From Xenorhabdus miraniensis (GTDB lineage Bacteria; Pseudomonadota; Gammaproteobacteria; Enterobacterales; Enterobacteriaceae): a stretch of 64,000 bases of DNA. Location of the stretch: positions 165,291 to 229,290 of the forward strand of contig NZ_NITZ01000006.1 of NCBI RefSeq assembly GCF_002632615.1, given 5' to 3'. Numbering within the stretch: position 1 is the first letter of the stretch; every line of letters starts with the position of its first letter. A model generated the notes under the pieces. It did no database searches. It saw only the letters and a program-made list of their open reading frames with translations, and was not told the DNA's origin. A program made the position numbers and the translations under genes. This document shows positions 1 through 12,200 of this stretch, piece after piece.

Positions 1-3000
1 ATTTTTGATACCAATTCGGCCAGCACAGGGAATTGGAATAGGTTATTCAATGTACACATCAAACCACGACCGGCGGCAAGGTTTATCATCCGTACAGCAA
101 GCAAAGAATGTCCACCTAACGCAAAGAAATTGTCATAGCGGCCTATTTGCTCAACCCCCAGCAATTCACACCAAATGGCTGCCAATGCGATCTCAACCTC
201 CCCCTGCGGAGCTTCATAGGATTGGTGAGCAAAGGCATTCTGATCAGGCTCCGGCAGTGCCCTGCGATCCAGCTTACCGTTAGGGGTCAGCGGAAATGCG
301 TTCAGACAGACAAAAGCCACCGGTACCATATAATCAGGCAAAATAGCACTCAGATGTTCACGCAAACGGGCAGCCAATCCGTTATCTTCTTCCGCCACGA
401 CATAAGCGATCAGACGTTTATCCTGCCCATCCCCCAGAGCCAGTACGATAGCTTCACGCACCGCCGGATACTCCGTCAGCCGGGCTTCGATCTCACCCGG
501 TTCAATACGGAATCCCCGGATTTTAACTTGCTGGTCGTTACGGCCAATAAATAACAGGTTACCATCCGGCAAATAGCGGACTAAATCTCCGGTTCGGTAC
601 ATCCGTGCATCTGGTGTCTGACTAAACGGATCAGCCAGGAAACGTTCAGCAGTCAGATCAGGATGGTTGAGATAACCACGCGCGACACCATCACCACCAA
701 TATACAATTCCCCAACTGCTCCCAATGGAACCGGTTGGCCATAGGCATCCAGCAGATAAACACAGGTATTGGCTATTGGACGTCCGATGGGGATTAATGC
801 ATCTGTATAATCTGCCGGACAACGCCAGGTGGCGGCACATACCGTGATTTCTGTCGGGCCATAAGCATTAAACAGTGTGGCTCGGCCACGCAGTGCCTGA
901 AATAACGCCGGATTGGACGCTTCTCCTGCAAATATTAATGCCGGTTTTATCGCTATCGCCGGTAAATCAGCCCCATCCCGCAACAAAGCCGGTGTCAGGC
1001 AAATATGCGTCACTGCATGTTGTTCCAGATAATACCAGAGGTGACGCGGGTCCTGACGGACTGCTTCAGTCGGAATAATCAGCGTGGCTCCACTGTTCAG
1101 CGCCATCATAATTTCCCAGACACTGGCATCAAAACCAAATGAGGCAAACTGCAACATCCGACTGGTTGCACAAACATCAAATTGGGTAATTTGTGCCAAA
1201 GTCAGGTTAACCACGCCACGATGTTCAACCATCACCCCTTTAGGCGCGCCCGTCGATCCAGAAGTGTAAATCACATACGCCAGATGCCGGGAGGTTAACG
1301 TAAATATTTGTGGGTTACTGTCCGGCTGATAAGGTAAAACATTCGGATCAAGCACAGTGAATTCTGCCAGTGCTTCTTCACCCAACGCAGTACGTCCTGT
1401 ATTATCCGCCAGTACCACTGACGGGGCAGCATCATGCAACATATAAGCTAAACGATCACTTGGATAGCTTGGATCTAGCGGCACATAGGCTCCTCCCGCT
1501 TTCAGCACCGCCAGCAGAGCCACCACCATCACTGGCGAACGTGTCACACAAATCGCCACCCGCTGATCCGGTACTACACCCAGAGAGATAAGCTGATGAG
1601 CCAGCCGGTTAGCCTGAACATTCAGTTCTGCATAGCTGAAGAGCTGCTCCTGATATGTCACCGCTGTAGCATCTGGGGTTTTCTCCACTTGTTGTTCAAA
1701 CAATTGATGAATACACACTTGTTCAGGATACGCTATTTCAGTTGTATTCCGTGTTTCCAACAACAGTCTGCGTTCCGCCGGTGACAAAATATCAATTTCC
1801 CTGACAGGTTGTTGTGGGTTAGCCACCATCATTTGCAATACAGTGTGCAGGTAACCCACATACCGCTCGATTGTCTGTTGATCAAACAAGGCCGTTGAAT
1901 AATTCAGAGAACCGACAATTCTGCCTTCTTCCTCAAACAGGTTCAGTTCAAGATCAAACTTGACCACATCAAGACCCTGATCAACCGGTAAGATTTCCAG
2001 CGATGGCAATTTCCACTCTACTTTCTCATTGTTCTGCCAGGCAAACATTACCTGGAACAGCGGGGTATACGCCAAGCTGCGCGGGGGTTGCACAATTTCC
2101 AGCACCTGTTCAAACGGCAGATCTTGATTATCCTGTGCCGTCAACGTAGTTTGCCGCACGCGCGCGAGTAATTCCGCCACATCAGGGGGGCCCGACAAGT
2201 CAATGCGTAAAGCCAATACATTGACAAAGAAACCCATCAGGGATTCAATTTCCTGACGACCACGGCCGGCACAAGGTGTGCCGATAACCAGATCACTCTG
2301 ACCTGACAGGCGTGACAGAACCATCGCCCAAGCTGACAGAATGGTTATGAATAACGTCGTACCCTGCTGTTCACTCAGGCGCTTGAGGGATTTAGTTAAC
2401 ACCTCATCCAGATTGATAGGCAATGAACTTCCTATAAACGACTGCTGAGGAGGACGTGGCCGATCGGTTGGTAAATCAAGCAGTACCGGTGTACCAGCCA
2501 ACATAGTACGCCAACAGTCAGCTTGGGACTGTAAACGTTCAACCGAAAGCCACTGACGCTGCCATGCAGCATAATCAGGATACTGAATCAGCAACGGTGG
2601 TAGTGGATCAGGTTGACCTGTCACAAAAGCCATATAGAGGGCACTTAGCTCTGATTTCAGTATCCCTAAAGACCAGCCATCAAAAATAATATGATGCAAG
2701 GTCAGCATAAATACATAATCATCGTCTGCCAGCTGTATCAGGCTGGAGCGGATTAATGGCCCCTGTGCAAGATCAAACGATCGCCCAAACTCCTCCATAC
2801 ACAAACGCTTAAGTTGTCCATCCGCGTCAGGTATGCCTCGCAGATCATATCTCTTCATGGGTAAACCGGGTTCAGCCGGCAATAGCCTGACTTGGGGTTG
2901 ACCGTCAACCGTCACAAAGACAGAACGCAAGGCTTCGTGGCGGGCAAACAGAGCATTAAGCGCCCGCTGCCAGGCACTGATATCAAACTGACCACGCAAA

Positions 3001-3230
3001 TGCTGTATTACAGGAATATGGTAAGTATCACTTACTCCTTCAAAGTGCGCGAGGAACCACAGATGATGCTGGCTAAACGACAATGGCAGAGCACTATCGC
3101 GGGATACCGGAGTAATCTCAGGCAGCCTGTCACTATCCTCATGACATTCCTCATGACATTCCTCATGACATTGTGCGTAGATCTTCTCTGCAAAAGCAGC
3201 CAGGGATGGTGACATAAACAAGGTGACAAG
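1..3230 (-). other. NRPS module 5 (LCL C-A-T), phenylalanine-like
   Basis: The condensation domain (about 3090-1850) carries LPLSFSQHHLWFL and HHIIFDGWS (LCL type). The adenylation domain (about 1710-250) reads D, A, W, C, I, A, A, V, C, K, one position from the phenylalanine code DAWTIAAVCK. The carrier domain (GGHSLL near 100-116) is the last domain seen. The open frame continues to the edge, so whether a thioesterase or another module follows is unknown. Confidence 0.75.
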
Positions 3231-6200
3231 CGGTAGCTCAACACCGAAAGCTGCCACACGGTTCATCACCCGCGCAGCCAGCAACGAATGGCCCCCCAAC
3301 GCGAAGAAATTATCATGTCGACTAATCTGTTCAACCCCTAACACCTCACGCCAGATAGCCGCTAACGCCGTTTCTATCTCCCCTTGCGGCGCTTCATAAA
3401 CCTGACGGGCAAAGTCTTCCTCTCCCGGCGCTGGCAATGCCCGGCGATCCAACTTGCCGTTAGCGGTTAGCGGGAATGCGGTCAAACAGACGAAGGCCGC
3501 AGGCACCATATAATCAGGTAACAGAGCACTCAAATGCTCACGCAGGCTCGCTGCCAATCCGTCATCTGATTCTGCTAACACATAAGCGACCAAACGTTTG
3601 TCCTGCCCATCACCCAGAGCTAATACCTGCGCTTCACGTACCGCGGAATGTTCTGTCAGACGAGCTTCAATTTCCCCCGGTTCAATCCGGAAACCACGGA
3701 TTTTAATCTGCTGGTCATTACGGCCAACAAATACCAGATTGCCGTCCGGCAGATAGCGAACCAAATCCCCGGTGCGATACATCCGGGCATCAGTGCCATC
3801 ACTAAACGGATCAGCCAAGAAACGTTCGCTGGTCAGTTCAGGACGATTGAGATAACCACGGGCAACACCGGCTCCCCCAATATACAGCTCACCCACCGCC
3901 CCTAAAGGCACTGGCTGGCTGAGGGCATCCAGCAGATAAATCCGGGTGTTGGCCGTCGGACGTCCAATCGGAATGAATCCCCCCTGATAGTCTGATGGAC
4001 AACGCCAGGCGCTGGCGCAAACGGTGATTTCCGTCGGGCCATAAGCATTGAATACCGTTGCCCGATCACTCAGTGCCTGAAGCAAGGCTACACTAGGAGC
4101 CTCACCGCCCAGTATTAAAGTTGGTTTGATGGTTATCGCCGGTAAATCCGCACCATCCCGCAGCAGCGCAGGTGTCAAACAAGCGTGCGTCACCGACTGT
4201 TCTTCCAGATAATGCCAGAGACATCCCGGCTCCTGACGAATGGCATTGTCAGGAATAACCAGACTGGCGCCACTGCCTAATGCCATCATGATTTCCCAGA
4301 CACTGGCATCGAAACCAAATGAAGCGAATTGCAACATCCGGCTATGGGAATGAACGGCGAACTGGGCGATTTTATCCTGGATGAGGTTGACCAACCCGCC
4401 ATGTTCAACCATCACGCCTTTCGGCGTCCCCGTCGAGCCGGAGGTATAAATCACATAAGCCAGATGACCGGAAGTCAACGCCGCAACATGTGGGTTATTA
4501 TCTGGTTGATCAGGCGATGAATTCGGATCAAGAACAACATGTTGCGAAAGCATTTGCTCATTTAATGCTGAACGTCCGGTATTATCTGCCAACAAAATAG
4601 TCGGTGCAGCATCGGTCAAAATATGAATCAGACGTTCACCCGGATAAGCAGGATCTAGTGGCACGTAGGCACCACCCGCTTTCAATATTGCCAACAGCCC
4701 CACTATCCGCGCCGGTGAACTTGCCACGCAAATCGCCACCCGCTGATCCGGCTCAATACCCAGTGCGATAAGCTGATGCGCCAGCCGGTTAGCACGGATA
4801 TTCAATTCCGCATAGCTAATGGATTGGTTTTCATAGACCAACGCTGTGGCATCCGGGGCATTCTCCACCTGTTGTTCAAACAATTGATGAATGCACAGTT
4901 GGTCAGGATAGGTTGTTTCGGTCGTATTCCAGGTTTCCAACAACAATGTGCGCTCAGTTTCCGGCAGGATTTCCAACATCTGTACCGGCGTTTTCGACGC
5001 CTGTTCAAGCGCCTCTGCCAGACTCTCCAGAGCCTGTTGCATATAACCACATATCCTTTCCGGATCAAAAGGTTGTACTACCTGAGCAGTCAGCCCCAAA
5101 TCGGAACCACCATCCTCTACCGACAACACAAACGGGTAGTTGGTCCGCTCCTGTGCCCCAAGGAATTCAATTCCGCTGATGATTTCATCCGATGTGACCG
5201 GCGGGGTATTATGTCGATAATTCAACAACGCATTGAACAGCGGTGTCCCACTGGCTACCCCACTGCAACGTTGAGCCAGCGCCAGTGAGGCATGTTCATG
5301 CGCTAATAACCCCGCCAATCGGCTATGGGCAACCTGTACACTCTCCTGCACCGGGGTTTCATCTATATCCAATCGTAACGGCAGGGTATTAATAAACAGC
5401 CCCATGCCATTGTCGGCGCCTTCGCCAGCCTGCATACGCCCAAACAGCACCGTGCCAAACACCACTTGCTTCTGACCACTGGTACGCGACAATACCTGCG
5501 CCCAAGCCAAATGGCACAGCGCCGCCACACTGACACCCAAATGCCGGGCCTGATTACGCAGGCGGTTATTCAGTGCAGGCGGCAGCATTCTGTGCGATTC
5601 CGTCACCTGCGAGCCGTCATGGTGTACTTCCGTCAATCCGAATGGCAGTGTCGGCTCATCCACCGCCGCCAGCATATCGGTAAAGAAACGGGTATGTTCT
5701 TCCTGACTGATCCCCAAGTGAGCCTGAGCGACCAAAGTACGAAAAGGTACTGGCGCAGGCAAGCGGTCTCCCCGTCCGGTAAGATACGCCTGCACTTCGC
5801 TGTTCATTACCTCCAGCGTGGTATGGTCACCAATCAGGTGATGTAACAGTTGCAGCAAGATCCAGCGGCCATCAGTATTCTGAGCAATAACAAAGCGCAA
5901 CAACGGTGCCTGACTCAGATCAATACGATGCTGGCACGGATCAAAGCGTTGGGACAGTTGGTCACTGATCGACCCGTCAGCCGGATTGAGTGTCAATTCT
6001 GTGATGAATAAGGGAACTTGACGACAAACCACCTGAGCCGGAGCTGATAATCCCTCCCAGATAAAAGCGGTTCGCAGGATATCATGGCGATCAACCACCT
6101 GTTGAACCGCGGCCAGATAACGATCCAGCAAAGTCCGATCCGCAAAAGCCTGTTGGGTTAACAGAAGATAAGGATCACCTTCATTCGCCAGCAAATGGTG

Positions 6201-9200
6201 GAATAAAATGCCATCCTGTAACGGTGACAAAGCATAGATATCCTGAATGTTAGCTATCCCACCCGGGATTTGATCAACAATACAGTCAATTTCAAGCTGA
6301 GTGAGGTCAATCAGCGGCAACATCTCCGGTGTTAGCACAGACGTATCCGGTGTAATACCGTTATCAGGCACCTTGATCGCACAATGCTGAGATAAAGACT
6401 GAGCCAGCACGTTCAATGTCGGATGCTGGAATAGCGATTGTACCGAAATGCCCAATCCCATACACCGCAATCGCTCAATCATCTGTACCGCCAACAACGA
6501 GTGGCCCCCCAGAGCAAAGAAGCTGTCGTGCCGACTGATCTTCTCAACTCCCAGCAATTCACGCCAAATGGTCGCTAACGCCATTTCTATCTCCCCTTGC
6601 GGGGCTTCATAAATCTGGCGGGCAAAGGCGTCTTCTCCCGGTGCTGGCAGTGCCTGACGATCCAGTTTGCCGTTTGGCGTCAGCGGAAACGCATCCAGAC
6701 GTACAAAAGCCGTCGGCACCATATAATCCGGCAGCCGCGCACTCAGGTGTTCACGCAGGTGGGCGGCCAATCCATCATCTGTTTGCGCCACCACATAGGC
6801 CACCAGACGTTTATTCTGTCCATCACCCAACGCCACTACCAATGCCTCACTCACCACCGGGTGTTCAATCAACCGAGTTTCAATCTCTCCCAGTTCAATT
6901 CGGAAACCACGGATTTTAACCTGTTGGTCATTACGCCCAACAAATACCAAATTGCCATCCGGCAGGTAACGGGCCAAATCCCCGGTTCGATACATCCGCG
7001 TATCCGGCTGATCACTAAACGGATCAGTCAGGAAACGTTCGGCAGTGAGTTCAGGGCGATTAAGATAGCCACGGGCCACACCCACACCGCCAATATATAA
7101 CTCACCGACTACGCCCAACGGCACTGGCTGACCGTGTTTGTCCAACAAATAGACACGCTTGTTAACTGCCGCTCTACCGATGGGAATTAATTCCCCTGTA
7201 TAATCTGACGGGCAATACCAAGTGGTAGCGCAAACGGTGATTTCTGTCGGGCCATAGGCATTGAACAGCGTGGCCTGACGGTTTAATGTCTGGATTAGCG
7301 CCGGACTGGGTGCTTCACCGCCCAGTATCACGGTCGGCTTTATCGCCAGCGCTGGTAAATCGGCACCATCCCGCAACAGGGCGGGTGTCAAACAAGCGTG
7401 CGTCACCGATTGCTCTTCCAGATAATGCCAGAGACGGTGCGGGTCTTGCCGGATTGTTTCAGTCGGAATAACCAGCATAGCCCCACTGCTCAACGCCATC
7501 ATGATTTCCCAGACACTGGCATCGAAACCAAATGAGGCAAACTGCAACATCCGGCTGGTGACACCAACCTCAAACTGGGCAATGTGTTCCAGCGTCAGGT
7601 TAACCAGACTCTGATGTTCAATCATCACCCCTTTCGGTCTGCCAGTGGAGCCGGAAGTGTAGATCACATACGCCAGATGCCGTGAGGTGAGATCAGGAAT
7701 CTGCGGATTATTATCTGGTTGATCGGTTTCCGGCTGATCCGACAGGGTATTTGGATCGAGTACAGTTACCGTCTTCAGTGCTTCTTCACCCAGTGCCGCC
7801 CGGCCAATATTATCCGCCAGCAAAATAGTTGGCGCAGCATCAGTGAGTAGATAAGCCAGACGTTCACCCGGATAAGCCGGATCCAATGGCACATAAGCCC
7901 CGCCTGCTTTCAATACCGCCAGCAATCCCACTATTCTCTCCAGTGATCGTGTCACACAAATGGCTACCGGTTGGTCTGGCATTACCCCTAATGCAATCAG
8001 TTGATGCGCTAATCGGTTGGCGCGGACATTCAATTCAGCATAGCTGAGCGTCTGGTTTTCATACCTTACCGCTATGGCGTCCGGGGTTCTCTCTACCTGT
8101 TGTTCAATCAATTGATGAATACACAACTGCTCAGGATATGGCGCTATGGTCGCGTTCCAGGTTTCCAGCAACAACTGGCGCTCTACTGGTGCCAGAATAT
8201 TAATTTCCCCGATCGGCTGCTGAATGTCAGCGACCATCGCTTGCAGTATTGTGTGCAAATATCCAACGTGTCGTTCAATTGTCGATTGATCAAACAGGGC
8301 GGTTGAATAACCGAGATAACCGACAACCCTGCCCTCCTCCTCAAACAGGTTAAGTTCGAGATCAAACTTAACGACATCAAAGGGTTGATCGATCGGTGAA
8401 ATTGTCAGCCCCGGTAATCTCCATTCCACAATTTCATTGCTCTGCCAGGCAAACATCACCTGAAACAACGGGGTGTGCGCCAGCCTACGCGGTGGTTGTA
8501 CAATTTCTACCACTTGTTCAAACGGTAAATCTTGATGCTCCTGCGCCGCCAGAGCGGTTTGCCGCACACGCGCCAGCAACTCCGTCACCTTAGGCTCACC
8601 CGATAAGTCGATACGCAAGGCCAACGTATTAACAAAGAAACCAATCAGGGATTCCACTTCCTGACGACTGCGACCAGCACTTGGTGTACCGATAACCAAA
8701 TCATCCTGACCTGACAGACGAGACAGGACTATTGACCATGCTGATAGCAAGGTCATAAATAACGTGACCCCCTGTTGTTCACTCAGACGCTTAAGGGATG
8801 CCGTTAACTCTGCGTCCAAATTGATAGTCCACAGGTTCCCTGTAAACAACTGTTCAGGCGGACGTGGTCGATCAGTTGGCAAATCCAGCAAGACTGGCGC
8901 GTCAGCCAACATCATTCGCCAATAATCGGATTGAACCTGAACCCTCTCAGCAGAAAGCCACTGACGCTGCCATGCAGCATAATCAGGGTATTGGATCACC
9001 AACGGTGGCAACGGATCAGGCTGTTGGTTCAGACAGGCCGAATAAAGTGCATTCAGTTCTGATGTCAATATCCCTAAAGACCAGCCATCGGACACAATAT
9101 GGTGTTGTGTCAGCAGGAAGACATACTCATCGTCAGCCAGTTGTATCAGAACAGAACGAATTAAGGGATCGCAGGCAAGATTAAACGGCATCTTAGCTTC

Positions 9201-12200
9201 CTGCTCGCACAAACGCTCAAGCTGTTCATCCACCTCAGGAGCGTTACGCAGATCGTATTGTTTCACCGGCAGACCAAATTCCGGCGGCAGGAGTTCAACC
9301 TGAGGCTGCTCATTTACTGTGATAAAAACGGAACGTAATGCTTCATGGCGGGCAAACAGGTGATTCAGCGCCTGCTGCCAGGCATGAATATCAAGCTGAC
9401 CCCGTAAACGCAGTGCCAACGGAATATGGTAGGTATCACTAACTCCCTCAAACTGCGCCAGGAACCACAGACGCTGTTGCGCAAATGACAGGGGTAGCGC
9501 TCCGTCATGGGGTGTCGGTGTGATGATGGGCAATGCCCCACCCTGTTCATTAAGACGCTCATCAACCGCCTTAGCAAAGGCCAGCAAAACAGGCGCTTTA
9601 AACAATGCGGTCAGCGGCAGTTCGGCACCGAAAGCCGCGACACGGTTCATTACCCTCATCGCTAACAACGAATGACCACCCAGAGCAAAGAAATTGTCAT
9701 GCCGGCTGACTTGCTCAACATCCAACAACTCGCACCAGATAGCCGCCAAGGCCATTTCAGTGTCCCCTTGTGGCGCTTCATAGACCTGACGGGCAAAGTC
9801 TTCCTCTCCCGGCACCGGCAATGCCCGGCGATCCAGCTTGCCATTCGGCGTCAACGGGAATTCATCCAGACGCACAAAAGCCGCCGGCACCATATAATCA
9901 GGCAAGATTGCGCTTAAGTGGGCACGCAGGCTGTTGATTAATCCGTCATCTGCCTGCGCTACTATATAGGCGACCAGCCGTTTGTCCTGCCCGTCACCCA
10001 GCACCAGCACCACAGCTTCACGCACCGCAGAGTGCTCCTTCAACCGGGTTTCAATTTCCCCCGGTTCAATCCGGAAACCACGGATTTTGACCTGCTGATC
10101 ATTACGGCCAAGGAATTCCAGATTGCCATCCGGCAGATAGCGGGCCAAATCCCCGGTTCGGTACATGCGCGCATCCGGTTGATCACTAAAGGGATCAACA
10201 AGGAAACGTTCAGCGGTCAGTTCAGGGCGATTAAGATAACCACAGGCAACACCATCGCCACCAATATAAATCTCACCGGTCGCCCCCAGTGGCACTGGTT
10301 GACCATAAGCGTTCAACAAATAGAGGCGTGTGTTAGAGATTGGCCGACCAATGGGAAGCGTTGTCGTCCCTGCCGGCAATTCAGTGATGCGGTATGTCGT
10401 GGTAAACGTCGTTCCCTCACTCGGCCCATAGCCATTCAATAGCTGCTGAGGCGGGTTATTACGCAGGACCTGAGCGATCACATTCGGATTAAGGACATCC
10501 CCTCCGACAATCAAGATATGGATCTGTGGAAGAACCGGAGACAACTCCGCTGCCAGCCGGTTAAACAATCCAACCGTCAGCCACAGGACAGTAACCCGAT
10601 GAGTCTGCAAAACCTGTACAAACGCCTGTGGTGTCAACAAGGTAGCATGGTCGATGACCACCAGCGCGCCACCGTTGAGCAAAGGCGTCCAGACTTCGAA
10701 GGTACTGGCATCGAAAGCCGGGTTAGCGGTAAAGGCAACCCGATCATCCTGTCCGGTTTCAGCATAACCATTATTGATAACCAACCGAACCACCGCACGA
10801 TGAGGCACTACCACACCTTTTGGGGTGCCGGTAGAGCCAGAGGTATACATGATATACGCTGATCCGGTACTGGAAGCGGGTAAGTCAAGATTAAGGCGAT
10901 CTTCTTCCCTGATGGTGCTTATCTCACCAGAGAGACGAAATAACGGAACAGCCAGAAGGTCAGCCGGAATATCGGTCCACATATCGGTAAGCAGCAATTT
11001 GGCTGAACAATCTTTTATCAACCCGTTCTTCCGTTCGTCCGGTACTCTGGGATCAATCGGGACATAAGCAGCACCCACCTTGAGAATAGCCAACTGAGCC
11101 ACCACCAGCTCAATGGATCGCTCCAGCAAGATCGCAACATGCTCACCCGGAGAAATCCCTTGCTCAATTAACTGACGGGCCAGCCAGTTAGCACGGATAT
11201 TCAGCTCCATATAACTGAGGGTTTGCTCTCCCGCTATCAATGCTGTGGCGTCAGGCGTTTTCTCTGCTTGTTGTTCAAACAACTGATGAATACATAACTG
11301 CTCAGGATACGGTGTTTCGGTCGCGTTCCAGGTTTCCAGCAATAATGTACGTTCCGTTTCAGGCAAAATATTCAGTGCCCGTACCGGTGTTTCCGGGGCC
11401 TGCTCCAGCGCGTCTGCCAGACTTGTCAGTGCCTGCTGCATGTAATCACATACCCGATCCGGTTCAAACGGTTGCACTACCTGCGCAGTCAGTCCCAGAG
11501 TAGAGCCCCCATCCTCTACCGACAGCACAAACGGATAGTTAGTCCGCTCCTGTTCCCCCAGAAATTCGATACCCGGTACAGCCTCATGTGGGATCAGCGG
11601 CTGCTCATTATGCCGGTAGTTCAGCAAGGCACTAAACAGTGGCGTGCCGCCCGCTACCCCACTGCAACGCTGTGCCAGTGCCAGTGAAGCATGTTCATAA
11701 TCCAGCAATCCGGCCAGCCGGGACTGTGCCAGCCGTACACTGTCATGTACCGGCGTGTCATCCATATCCAGCCGCAGCGGCAAGGTATTGATAAACAGCC
11801 CCATGCCGCTATCAGCCCCTTCCCCTGCCGCCATGCGCCCGAACAGCACCGTACCAAACACCACTTTATTCTGCCCGCTGGTTTGTGACAGCACCTGCGC
11901 CCAGGCCAGATGACACAATGTTGCTACACTGACGCCCAGACGCTTTGCTTGCTGACGAAGGCGGTCGTTTAACTCCGGCGATAACATCCGGTGCGATTGT
12001 GTGACCTGCGAACCATCACGATGTACCTCGGTTAGTCCAAATGGCAGCGTCGGCTCATCCACGTCAGCCAACATGTCGGTAAAGAAGCGGGTATGTTCTG
12101 CCTGATTGACATTCAACCGGGCCTGCGCCACCAGATTGCGGAAAAGCACTGGTACTGGCAAGTTGTCGTCCTGTCCGGCAAGACAGACCTGCACTTCGCG

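Noticed and set aside
10032..10442. Plus-strand open frames of 100-170 residues across 1-14700
   Set aside because: They recur at equivalent places in each NRPS module, which shows they are shadows of the repeated minus-strand domains.
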